A stretch of DNA of 54,011 nucleotides from an uncultured Paracoccus sp. GTDB taxonomy: Bacteria > Pseudomonadota > Alphaproteobacteria > Rhodobacterales > Rhodobacteraceae. The stretch is from NCBI RefSeq assembly GCF_945915435.1, contig NZ_CAMEFG010000025.1, forward strand, positions 1-54,011, given 5' to 3'. Of the stretch, positions 16,285 through 25,353 are shown piece by piece; the stretch's first letter is position 1; each line of letters begins with the position of its first letter. The position numbers and the translations under genes were made by a program. The notes beneath the pieces were generated by a model. It had not been told where the DNA came from. It ran no database searches and worked only from the letters and a program-made list of their open reading frames with translations.

Positions 16285-17666
16285 GCGTGCTGTGGACCTC
16301 GGCTGATGCCGCCCTTGCGACGGGCGGGCGGGCGACGCGGGATTTCACCGTTTCGGGCGTTTCCATCGACACCCGCACGATCGGCCCCGGCGACCTGTTC
16401 GTCGCGCTGAAGGATGTCCGCGACGGCCATGATTTCGTCGCGCAGGCGCCGGAAAAGGGCGCCGCTGCGGCGCTGGTCAGCCGCATCCCCGAAGGTGTGG
16501 CCCCCGATGCGCCGCTGCTGGTCGTCCCCGACGTGCTGGCCGCGCTGGAATCGCTTGGCCGCGCAGGGCGCGCGCGGATGGCGGGCAAGGTCATTGCCAT
16601 CACGGGGTCGGTGGGCAAGACCTCGACCAAGGAAATGGCCCGTGTCGCGCTGGCCGGGCAGGGCCGCATCCACGCCGCCGAGGCCAGCTACAACAACCAT
16701 TGGGGCGTCCCCCTGACGCTGGCGCGGATGCCGGCGGACACCGATTTCGCCATCATCGAGATCGGCATGAACCACCCAGGCGAGATCGAGCCGCTCGCCC
16801 GCATGGCCCGCCCCCATGTCGCCCTGATCACCACCGTCGCGGCCGCTCACCTGGAAGCCTTTGGCGCCATCGAGGGCATCGCGCGCGAAAAGGGCGCGGT
16901 CTTTCGGGGGCTGGAACCCGCAGGCACCGCCATCCTGCCCGAGGACCTTGCCGTCACCCCCATCCTGCGCGACTGCGCCGACCACGCCGGGGCCATCGTC
17001 ATCGGCTTTGGCCAGCACGGGATGGCGCGGCTGGTCGACGCGCAGACGCAGGGGCCGGACACTCGAATCCGCGCGAGGATTCTTGGCCAGGATATTGATT
17101 ACACGTTGAAAAGCACGGGAACGCATTTCGCGATGAACTCGGTCGCCGTGCTGGCGGCGATTGCCGCCGCCGGGGGAGACACCGTGGCCGCCGCCGTAGC
17201 GCTTGGCGATTGGCTGCCCCCCAAGGGTCGCGGTGCGGTCGAGGAACTGGGCGGGCTGCGGTTGATCGACGACGCCTATAACTCGAACCCGACCTCGCTT
17301 TCTGCGGGGTTGGCGACGCTGGCACGGATGCAGGGCGGGCGCCGCGTCGCCATCCTTGGCGACATGCTGGAACTTGGCCCGGATGAAATCGCGATGCACC
17401 GCGACATGGCGCGCGACGATGCCATCGCCCTGGTCGACGTGATCCACGCAGCGGGGCCGCGCATGCGGGCGCTGTTCGACGCGCTGCCCGAAACCAAGCG
17501 CGGCATCTGGGCCGAGGACGCCGCCACGCTGGCCGCGCGGGCGGATGAACTGGCCGCGACCGGCGATATCGTGCTGGTCAAGGGCTCGAAATCCTCGCGC
17601 GTCTCGACGGTGGTTGACGCGCTGAAAAGGCTGCGGCAAAGCAACGCGCCTGGCGAAAGGGATTAA
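16281..17666 (+). CDS. murF: UDP-MurNAc-tripeptide:D-Ala-D-Ala ligase
   Basis: Completes the pentapeptide by adding D-Ala-D-Ala, using ATP, in the cytoplasm. It is 461 residues with the N-terminal domain ([17 protein letters not shown]), the ATP loop [10 protein letters not shown] (Lys113), [21 protein letters not shown], and the C-terminal [11 protein letters not shown] and GDMLELG motifs. It is coupled to murE by an ATGA overlap and followed by mraY after two bases. Confidence 0.97.
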   Translation: MSVLWTSADAALATGGRATRDFTVSGVSIDTRTIGPGDLFVALKDVRDGHDFVAQAPEKGAAAALVSRIPEGVAPDAPLLVVPDVLAALESLGRAGRARMAGKVIAITGSVGKTSTKEMARVALAGQGRIHAAEASYNNHWGVPLTLARMPADTDFAIIEIGMNHPGEIEPLARMARPHVALITTVAAAHLEAFGAIEGIAREKGAVFRGLEPAGTAILPEDLAVTPILRDCADHAGAIVIGFGQHGMARLVDAQTQGPDTRIRARILGQDIDYTLKSTGTHFAMNSVAVLAAIAAAGGDTVAAAVALGDWLPPKGRGAVEELGGLRLIDDAYNSNPTSLSAGLATLARMQGGRRVAILGDMLELGPDEIAMHRDMARDDAIALVDVIHAAGPRMRALFDALPETKRGIWAEDAATLAARADELAATGDIVLVKGSKSSRVSTVVDALKRLRQSNAPGERD

Positions 17667-17668
17667 CG

Positions 17669-18751
17669 ATGCTTTACTGGCTGACCAGCCTGTCCGACGG
17701 CGGCGACGTCTTCAACCTGTTTCGATACATCACCTTTCGCGCCGGAGGGGCGTTCTTCACCGCCCTGATCTTCGGTTTCATCTTTGGCCGTCCGATGATC
17801 GACCTGCTGCGGCGCAAGCAAAAGCGCGGCCAGCCGATCCGCGACGACGGCCCGCAGAACCATTTCGTCAAGGCCGGCACACCGACGATGGGCGGCCTGC
17901 TGATCCTTGCGGCGCTGACCGTGGGCACGCTTCTCTGGGCGCGGCTGGACAACGGCTATGTCTGGATGGTGCTGCTGGTCACGCTGGGCTTCGCTGCGGT
18001 CGGTTTCGCCGACGACTACGCCAAGGTCACCAAGCAGCATCACGCGGGCCTGTCGGGCCGGGTGCGGATGCTGATCGGGATCGTCATCGCCATTCTGGCG
18101 GCGGCGGCGGCCTATGTCATGCATCCCGCCGCGCTGACCGGCCAGCTTGCGGTGCCCTTCCTCAAGGATGTGCTGATCAACCTGGGCTGGTTCTACATCC
18201 CCTTCGGCATGGTGGTGATCGTGGGGGCGGCCAATGCGGTGAACCTGACCGACGGGCTGGACGGGCTGGCGATCATGCCCGTGATGATCGCGGCGGCGAC
18301 CTTCGCGGTGATCGCCTATATGGTCGGCAACGCGAATTTCGCCAATTACCTCGGCGTCCATTTCACCCCCGGCACGGGCGAACTTGCCGTCTTCGTCGCC
18401 GCCCTGATCGGCGGAGGTCTGGGCTTTCTGTGGTATAACGCGCCCCCGGCGGCGGTCTTCATGGGCGATACCGGCAGCCTTGCCCTTGGCGGCGCGCTGG
18501 GTGCCATTGCGGTCGCGACCAAGCACGAGATCGTGCTGGCCATCGTCGGCGGGCTTTTCGTCGTCGAGGCACTGTCCGTCATCATCCAGGTCCTCTATTT
18601 CAAGCGCACCGGCAAGCGTGTCTTCCTGATGGCCCCGATCCACCACCATTTCGAGAAGAAGGGTTGGGGCGAGGCCCAGATCGTCATCCGCTTCTGGATC
18701 ATCGCGCTGATCCTGGCGCTGATCGGGCTGGCGACGCTGAAGATCAGGTAA
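17669..18751 (+). CDS. mraY: Phospho-MurNAc-pentapeptide transferase MraY
   Basis: Integral membrane enzyme that transfers phospho-MurNAc-pentapeptide to undecaprenyl phosphate, making lipid I. The 360 residues form about ten membrane helices. The catalytic cytoplasmic loops are visible: GFADDYAKV (Asp pair), [21 protein letters not shown] and the HHHFEKKGW histidine cluster near the C-terminus. It starts two bases after murF. A textbook terminator follows directly, dividing the cluster before murD. Confidence 0.97.
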   Translation: MLYWLTSLSDGGDVFNLFRYITFRAGGAFFTALIFGFIFGRPMIDLLRRKQKRGQPIRDDGPQNHFVKAGTPTMGGLLILAALTVGTLLWARLDNGYVWMVLLVTLGFAAVGFADDYAKVTKQHHAGLSGRVRMLIGIVIAILAAAAAYVMHPAALTGQLAVPFLKDVLINLGWFYIPFGMVVIVGAANAVNLTDGLDGLAIMPVMIAAATFAVIAYMVGNANFANYLGVHFTPGTGELAVFVAALIGGGLGFLWYNAPPAAVFMGDTGSLALGGALGAIAVATKHEIVLAIVGGLFVVEALSVIIQVLYFKRTGKRVFLMAPIHHHFEKKGWGEAQIVIRFWIIALILALIGLATLKIR

Positions 18752-18755
18752 GCGC

Positions 18756-18780
18756 AGACCCCCTTTTCGGGGGTCTTTTT
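18756..18780 (+). terminator. Terminator between mraY and murD
   Basis: AGACCCCC (18756-18763) pairs with GGGGGTCT (18769-18776) around a TTTTC loop, ending in a run of five T (18776-18780). It is a near-ideal intrinsic terminator five bases after the mraY stop, inside what is usually one operon. Confidence 0.9.
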
Positions 18781-18824
18781 CTGTCCTATCCAATGCCCGA
18801 CAAAGGCCAGCATCAGGTGCAATC

Positions 18825-20240
18825 ATGATCCCCGTCCAGGGCGTCGAAAACCAGATCATCGCCGTTCTCGGCCTTGGCCGCTCGGGCCGGGCGACGGTTG
18901 CCGCGTTGCGCGAAGGCGGCGCGCGGGTCGTCGCCTGGGACGACGGCGCCGACACCCGCGCGCGGGCCGAGGCCGAGGGGATCGAGTTGCGCGACCTGAC
19001 CCGGCCCCAGTCGTGGGAAGGCATCTCTGCTCTCATCACCAGCCCCGGCATCCCCCATCTTTTTCCGCAGCCCCACCCTGCCATCGCGATGGCCCTCGAT
19101 CTGGGCGTGCCGGTCGACAACGACATCGGCCTGTTCTTCCGCAGCTTTGCCACGATGGACTGGGGGCGGTTCGACACGGTGCCGCGCGTGATCGCGGTGA
19201 CCGGCTCGAACGGAAAATCGACGGTGACGGCGCTGATCCACCATATCCTGGAACAGGCGGGCCGCCCCACCCAGATGGGCGGCAACATCGGCACCGGCGT
19301 CCTGTCGCTGGAACCGCCCGCTGATGCCGAGGTGATCGTGCTGGAACTGTCCAGCTACCAGACCGACCTCGCCCGCTCGCTGACGCCGGATGTGGCGGTG
19401 TTCACCAATCTCTCGCCCGACCACCTGGACCGGCACGGGGGCATGGGCGGCTATTTCGCGGCCAAGCGCAGGCTGTTCGCCGAGGGCGGGCCCGACCGCG
19501 CCATCATCGGCGTGGACGAGACCGAGGGGCGCTATCTGGCAGGCCAGCTTTCCTTCGGGCCGCAGGACGACCGGGTGATCCGCATCTCGGCGGGGCAAAA
19601 GCTGGAACGGTTCGGCTGGTCGGTCTTTGCGCGCAAGGGATACCTCGCGGAATATCGCAAGGGACGGCAGGTGGCATCCATCGACCTGCGCGCCGTCATC
19701 GGCCTGCCGGGCGAACACAACCATCAGAACGCCTGCGCCGCCTATGCCGCCTGCCGCGCCGTGGGCCTTGCCCCGCGCCAGATCGAGGATGCCTTCCACA
19801 GCTTCGCCGGACTGCCGCATCGCAGCCAGACCGTGGCCGAGATCGGGGGTGTGCGCTGGGTCAACGACAGCAAGGCCACCAATACCGACAGTGCGGCCAA
19901 GGCGCTGCAAGCCTTCCAGCGCATCCGCTGGATCGCGGGCGGCATGGGCAAGGAAGGCGGGATCGCCGCATTGCAGCCGCATCTGGACCGCGTCGTCAAA
20001 GCCTATCTGATCGGCCATTCGGCCCGCGACTTCGCCCTGCAGATGGGCCAGACCCCCCATGAAGTGGTCGAGACGATGGATCAGGCCGTCGCCCGCGCCC
20101 ATGCCGAGGCGCAGCCGGGCGAAACCGTCCTGCTTGCCCCCGCCGCCGCCAGTTTCGACCAATATCCCGATTTCGAAAAACGCGGCGAAGATTTCACCGC
20201 GCTGGTCCTTGCGCTCGGCGCCAGCTCTTCTTCATCATGA
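18825..20240 (+). CDS. murD: UDP-MurNAc-L-Ala:D-Glu ligase
   Basis: Adds D-glutamate, the second residue of the stem peptide. The 471-residue Mur ligase has an N-terminal Rossmann-like UDP-binding domain ([12 protein letters not shown]), the ATP loop GSNGKST (Lys131), [17 protein letters not shown], and WVNDSKATN in the C-terminal domain. It ends in an unusual Ser-rich tail (GASSSSS) whose last codons are formed by the dispersed TTCTTCATC motif. The ribosome site is weak (AGGTG). It lies 44 bases after a strong terminator, so an own promoter is expected; I see no clear one. The ftsW gene that usually follows is absent here. Confidence 0.96.
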   Translation: MIPVQGVENQIIAVLGLGRSGRATVAALREGGARVVAWDDGADTRARAEAEGIELRDLTRPQSWEGISALITSPGIPHLFPQPHPAIAMALDLGVPVDNDIGLFFRSFATMDWGRFDTVPRVIAVTGSNGKSTVTALIHHILEQAGRPTQMGGNIGTGVLSLEPPADAEVIVLELSSYQTDLARSLTPDVAVFTNLSPDHLDRHGGMGGYFAAKRRLFAEGGPDRAIIGVDETEGRYLAGQLSFGPQDDRVIRISAGQKLERFGWSVFARKGYLAEYRKGRQVASIDLRAVIGLPGEHNHQNACAAYAACRAVGLAPRQIEDAFHSFAGLPHRSQTVAEIGGVRWVNDSKATNTDSAAKALQAFQRIRWIAGGMGKEGGIAALQPHLDRVVKAYLIGHSARDFALQMGQTPHEVVETMDQAVARAHAEAQPGETVLLAPAAASFDQYPDFEKRGEDFTALVLALGASSSSS

Positions 20241-20253
20241 AAATACCCATGCG
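20228..20253 (+). repeat. Dispersed 3'-end motif, copy B
   Basis: The 26-base sequence begins TTCTTCATCATGAAAATACC and is identical to copy C (36533-36558, minus strand). It overlaps the last codons and stop of murD, so it contributes the C-terminal serines. A GCGCTTCC/GGAAGCGC hairpin follows. Confidence 0.75.
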
Positions 20254-20282
20254 GCGCTTCCGGCAGGCGGGAAGCGCGCAAA

Positions 20283-20311
20283 TGAAAAGGCCCCGGACCT
20301 GCCGGGGCCTT
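20283..20311 (-). terminator. Terminator of the FadL-type gene, convergent with murD
   Basis: Stem GGCCCCGG (20289-20296) pairs with CCGGGGCC (20302-20309), extendable by two A-T pairs, around loop ACCTG. On the minus strand it is followed by TTTTCATT. It lies 18 bases after the minus-strand stop codon. Confidence 0.8.
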
Positions 20312-20328
20312 GGCCCTATCCGCAAGGA

Positions 20329-21501
20329 TCAGAAGGAATAGCCGACGCGCACGCCCACACCCCAGACATAGCCCTTGTCCATGTCGCCGACATGGTTCTT
20401 GTTGTCGTCGCCGCGCTGGCCGACCCCCAGGCGCGCATCGCCCAGCTTGCTGTAGTTGATGCCGGTGGTGATCTTCATGTTGTCGCGGGTATAGATCGCG
20501 GCCAGCGTGACCCCCTTGCGTCCGTTATGCGGGGCAAGCGGCGAGGAATGCCGCCCCTCGCTGGGTTCATAGACGAAGGATGCCGAACCCGACCAGTTTT
20601 CCGTGAACTTGCGGCCGACGCCGAGGGTATAGGTCGTGGTGTCCTGCAACTCGACCAGCGGCACATCGGTTCCGGGCGGAACGGGGAAACGGTCGGGGTT
20701 GATCGGGAAATGCGCGTTCTCGACCACGAATTCGGACCACTTGACCCAGCGGATCGAGCCGAAGACCAGCGTATCCTCGGCCACCCCGGTCTGGCCTTCC
20801 AGCGTCCAGCTTCGGGGGGTGCGGACCTCGTGCTTGCCGTGGACGGTGCCTTGCCCCGTCGCCGCCAGCAGCCCGCCGCTTTCGGTCATGCCGAAGTCGT
20901 GGTCGATGGGCGAGTTGTAGGTCAGCGAGACGCGCGCCGCGATATCGGGGATCTCATAGGCGACGCCGGCGACCCAGCCCAGCCCCCAGGTGCCGTCGAT
21001 GTCCAGGTCGTATCCGGCGGAATTTGCATAGCCCGCACCGCGCAGGGACACGTTGCCGCTGGCGCGCGAGCCGCGCAATCCGCCGTGGACCGAGAAATTG
21101 TTCTCGAACTTGTAGCGCAGCAGCGCCGTGTAGCTGACGGAATCGATGCTGACCAGCGTGCCCCCCACCACGGGCGAGCCGCTGCCGGCAGGGGGGCCGT
21201 CCGGGTATCGGATATCCGCGCCAAAGGGCTGCTCGACGATGAACGCGCCCGAAAGGTTGTCGTTGAACTGGTGCTTGTAGGCCAGCCCGAAGAAGCCATA
21301 GCCCGATGCGACGTCCCCGGTCGCAACGCCCATGATGTCGCGCCCCTCGATCTTGGGCGATGCGCCGCCAAAGCTCAGCTCGGCGTAATTGCCTTCCTCG
21401 AACAGGATGGCAAGCGATTGCGGCGCGCGCTCGATCCCGCCTGCGAGGGCCTGGCTGGCGCCAAGCGCGAGCGTGCCGATGGCGGTCAATGCTGTTTTCA
21501 T
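20329..21501 (-). CDS. FadL/OmpP1-type outer-membrane transport protein
   Basis: Predicted outer-membrane beta-barrel for hydrophobic substrates, 390 residues. The signal peptide MKTALTAIGTLALGASQALA is followed by GGIERAPQS; the body is rich in alternating aromatic/hydrophobic strands; the chain ends YVWGVGVRVGYSF with the terminal Phe needed for barrel insertion. FadL members take up long-chain fatty acids or aromatic compounds; the substrate here is not determinable. The ribosome site is a strong GGGAGGTAGG, exactly the type of sequence complementary to the CCUCCUCCC loops of the nearby small RNAs. It is transcribed divergently from guaB; the 253-base intergenic region has no promoter I can name with confidence. 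Confidence 0.85.
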   Translation of the reverse strand: MKTALTAIGTLALGASQALAGGIERAPQSLAILFEEGNYAELSFGGASPKIEGRDIMGVATGDVASGYGFFGLAYKHQFNDNLSGAFIVEQPFGADIRYPDGPPAGSGSPVVGGTLVSIDSVSYTALLRYKFENNFSVHGGLRGSRASGNVSLRGAGYANSAGYDLDIDGTWGLGWVAGVAYEIPDIAARVSLTYNSPIDHDFGMTESGGLLAATGQGTVHGKHEVRTPRSWTLEGQTGVAEDTLVFGSIRWVKWSEFVVENAHFPINPDRFPVPPGTDVPLVELQDTTTYTLGVGRKFTENWSGSASFVYEPSEGRHSSPLAPHNGRKGVTLAAIYTRDNMKITTGINYSKLGDARLGVGQRGDDNKNHVGDMDKGYVWGVGVRVGYSF

Positions 21502-21745
21502 TTTTCCTACCTCCCTGCTTCGTCCGTTGCGGGACGCCTGAATAAAGCGTGATCCAGAGTTGATCGCCGGTCAATCGCGCCGTTGCCGTGACGTGGCGTA
21601 TGGATGGATTTGGCACCGCAAAGGGCGCGTTTCGTTGCGCTGGCGCAACTTTGCGGGTTGCCGAAAGATGGCGGCCATGCGCGCCTGGCACTGGACATTT
21701 GTGCGCGCGCGTGGAATGGGAAACTGCCAAACGAACCCCTGATAG

Positions 21746-23203
<1,458 letters not shown>

Positions 23204-23209
23204 GAGCCG

Positions 23210-23224
23210 TTAGCCGAAAATTAA
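23210..23224 (+). promoter_or_regulatory. Near-consensus CtrA box upstream of the lytic transglycosylase gene
   Basis: TTAG-N7-TTAA (23210-23213 and 23221-23224) differs from the CtrA consensus TTAA-N7-TTAA at one position. It lies 50 bases before the transglycosylase start. One mismatch at this AT level makes chance occurrence plausible. Confidence 0.3.
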
Positions 23225-23273
23225 GGGAAAGGGGCGTAGAAGGGTTGCGGGATGATTCTGCTTGTGGCCCGAA

Positions 23274-24068
23274 ATGCGCGCCTTTCTGCTTTGCCTTTGC
23301 CTGATGACGGCCCTGCCTGCGCGGCCCTGGGCCAGCCAGCCCGCGCAGGTGTGCGAAATGGCGGCGCGGCAGGCGGCGGCGGAAACCGGGGTGCCCTTCG
23401 ACATATTGGCCGCGCTGACGCTGACCGAAACCGGGCGGCGCGTGGACGGTATCGTCCGCCCCTGGGCTTGGAGCGCGAATGCCGAAGGCGCGGGCCATTG
23501 GTTCGACGATCCGGACAGCGCCATCGACTTCGTGCAGGGGCGGGTCGCGCAGGGGCGGCCCAATGTCGATATCGGGTGCTTCCAGATCAATTACCGCTGG
23601 CACGGGGAACATTTCCGCTCGGTCACGCATATGTTCGATCCGCTGGAAAATGCCCGCTATGCGGCGCGTTTCGTCGGCGAGCTTTATCTTGAGACCGGGG
23701 ATTGGCGCCGTGCCGCCGGGGCGTTTCATTCGCGCACGCCGGTCCATGCCGATCGCTACCTGGCGCGTTTCGACACCCTGCGCGCGATGCTGCGCGACCG
23801 GGGCTTTCAGGGCATGGCGGATTCGCCGGAAACCTATAACAGCTTCGCCGCGCTGCCCTCGGGCACCCGGCGGGCGGCTGCCTTGCGCGAACGGGTGACG
23901 CTGCTGGGCGCGCCCGTTGGGACGGCGCCGCAGGGGCAGGGCGGCTCGCTGGCGGTGCTTGGCGGTGCGCGCGGGCGGATCGCCGCCGCGCCCGGCCCGG
24001 TGATCGCGGCCCGCACGGCGGGACCCGTGGGTGGTGCGCCTGCCGGGTCGCTCTGGCGCGGACCCTAG
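23274..24068 (+). CDS. Secreted lytic transglycosylase-like protein (SLT fold)
   Basis: The product is 264 residues. The ATG at 23274 gives a clear signal peptide, MRAFLLCLCLMTALPARPWA; a TTG four codons earlier was rejected. The mature domain shows an SLT pattern: FDILAALTLTETGRR with the presumptive catalytic Glu, WAWSANAEGAGHWF, VDIGCFQINYRWHGEHF, and NARYAARFVGELYLETGDWRRAAGAFHSRTP. Such enzymes cleave the glycan strand with formation of 1,6-anhydro-muramic acid, in the periplasm. The C-terminal 60 residues are low-complexity Ala/Gly/Arg. It lies 70 bases after guaB. Flagellar or cell-separation roles are possible but not shown. Confidence 0.82.
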   Translation: MRAFLLCLCLMTALPARPWASQPAQVCEMAARQAAAETGVPFDILAALTLTETGRRVDGIVRPWAWSANAEGAGHWFDDPDSAIDFVQGRVAQGRPNVDIGCFQINYRWHGEHFRSVTHMFDPLENARYAARFVGELYLETGDWRRAAGAFHSRTPVHADRYLARFDTLRAMLRDRGFQGMADSPETYNSFAALPSGTRRAAALRERVTLLGAPVGTAPQGQGGSLAVLGGARGRIAAAPGPVIAARTAGPVGGAPAGSLWRGP

Positions 24069-24138
24069 CGGTGGCGGGATTGACTTTCGGTCGGCCCGCG
24101 CTTTTCTGGCCCTTGTCCCAGTTGAAGAAGCACCCGCC

Positions 24139-25290
24139 ATGACCCCCGCCGCCCGCGTCGCCGCCGCGTCCGAGATCCTTGACCGCATCCTTGCCGGCGA
24201 CCCGGCCGAGCCTGCCCTGATCCGCTGGGCACGCGCCAGCCGCTATGCCGGTTCCGGCGACCGTGCCGCGGTGCGCGACCTGGTCTATGACAGCCTGCGC
24301 AAGCTGCGATCCCGCGCCGCGCTTGGCGGTGGCCTGGATGGCCGTGCGCTGATGCTGGGCATGTGCCGCGAAACCGGGCAGGACCCGGCGCAGGTCTTTA
24401 CCGGACAGGGCCACGCCCCTGCCGTTCTGACGGATGATGAAAAGCAGTCGGGCAACCCGCCGTCGCCGTCCGAGGCGATGGACCTGCCCGACTGGCTCAT
24501 CCCTCTCTGGCGCGACTCCCTGGGCGAGCGCGCCGATCCGACGGCCCGGCAGATGCGCGAACGCGCGCCTGTCTGGCTGCGCGTGAATACGGCCCGCACC
24601 ACGCCGGACAAGGCCCTGCGTCTGCTGGCACAGGACGGGATCGTCGCCCTGCCTGCGCCGCAATTGCCCTCGGCCCTGCGGGTGGTCGAGGGCGCGCGCC
24701 GCGTCGCTGCCTCGGCCAGCTATCGCGAGGGGGACGTGGAACTGCAGGACCTCTCGGCGCAACTGGCCTGCGCGGCGCTGCCGGTTCAGGGCAGCGTGCT
24801 GGACTTTTGTGCGGGTGGCGGCGGCAAGGCGCTGGCGCTGGCCGCGCGTGGGGCGGGGCCGATCGTGGCCCATGACAGCGACATGTCGCGCATGGCCGAC
24901 CTGCCTGCCCGTGCGGCGCGCGCCGGTGCAAGGGTGGATATCGCCCGTCCCGGCAAGGTTTCCGGCACCTTCGGGCTGGTCGTGGCCGATGTGCCCTGTT
25001 CCGGTTCGGGGACCTGGCGCCGGACGCCCGATGCGAAATGGCGCCTGACTGCGGACGGTTTGCGGGAGTTGTCGAAGATTCAGGCGCAGATCATTGACAA
25101 GGCAAGTGAACTTACCTGCACGGGCGGACATCTGGCCTATATGACCTGCTCGGTCCTGCAAGCGGAAAATGCCGATCAGATTGCCGCTTTCCTGCACCGC
25201 AACCCCGCGTTCGAATTGGTTGAAGAGCAGAGTTTCGGTCCCTGGAACGCCTCGGACGGCTTTTATCTGTCATTGCTTCGCCGGAATTAA
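24139..25290 (+). CDS. RsmB/NOP-family rRNA cytosine-C5 methyltransferase
   Basis: SAM-dependent RNA (cytosine-5) methyltransferase, 383 residues. It has an N-terminal helical NusB-like region (about 1-60), then SAM motif LDFCAGGGGKALALAARG, the motif IV PCSGSGTWRR with the cysteine that releases product, and YMTCSVLQAENADQ with the catalytic Cys of motif VI. The ATG at 24139 was chosen because the upstream in-frame extension lies over the 3' end of the preceding gene. Its stop codon lies inside the CtrA box in front of cckA. The exact rRNA target (C967 for RsmB) is not certain. Confidence 0.87.
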   Translation: MTPAARVAAASEILDRILAGDPAEPALIRWARASRYAGSGDRAAVRDLVYDSLRKLRSRAALGGGLDGRALMLGMCRETGQDPAQVFTGQGHAPAVLTDDEKQSGNPPSPSEAMDLPDWLIPLWRDSLGERADPTARQMRERAPVWLRVNTARTTPDKALRLLAQDGIVALPAPQLPSALRVVEGARRVAASASYREGDVELQDLSAQLACAALPVQGSVLDFCAGGGGKALALAARGAGPIVAHDSDMSRMADLPARAARAGARVDIARPGKVSGTFGLVVADVPCSGSGTWRRTPDAKWRLTADGLRELSKIQAQIIDKASELTCTGGHLAYMTCSVLQAENADQIAAFLHRNPAFELVEEQSFGPWNASDGFYLSLLRRN

Positions 25291-25301
25291 CCGGATGTTA
25301 A
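25287..25301 (+). promoter_or_regulatory. Perfect CtrA box upstream of cckA
   Basis: TTAA-CCGGATG-TTAA, an exact match to the TTAA-N7-TTAA site bound by phosphorylated CtrA. It begins at the stop codon of the preceding methyltransferase gene and lies 52 bases before the cckA start, so it must sit in or near the cckA promoter. Confidence 0.75.
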
Positions 25302-25353
25302 GGGATCGGCGTGTAAGCCCGTCCTGGAAAGCTTGGTCAAGAGGTATGCGCAG

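Noticed and set aside
21601..21700. Sigma-54 promoter for guaB (TGGCAC near 21690)
   Set aside because: The GC element at the required distance is missing, and no enhancer-type site or regulator gene is nearby.
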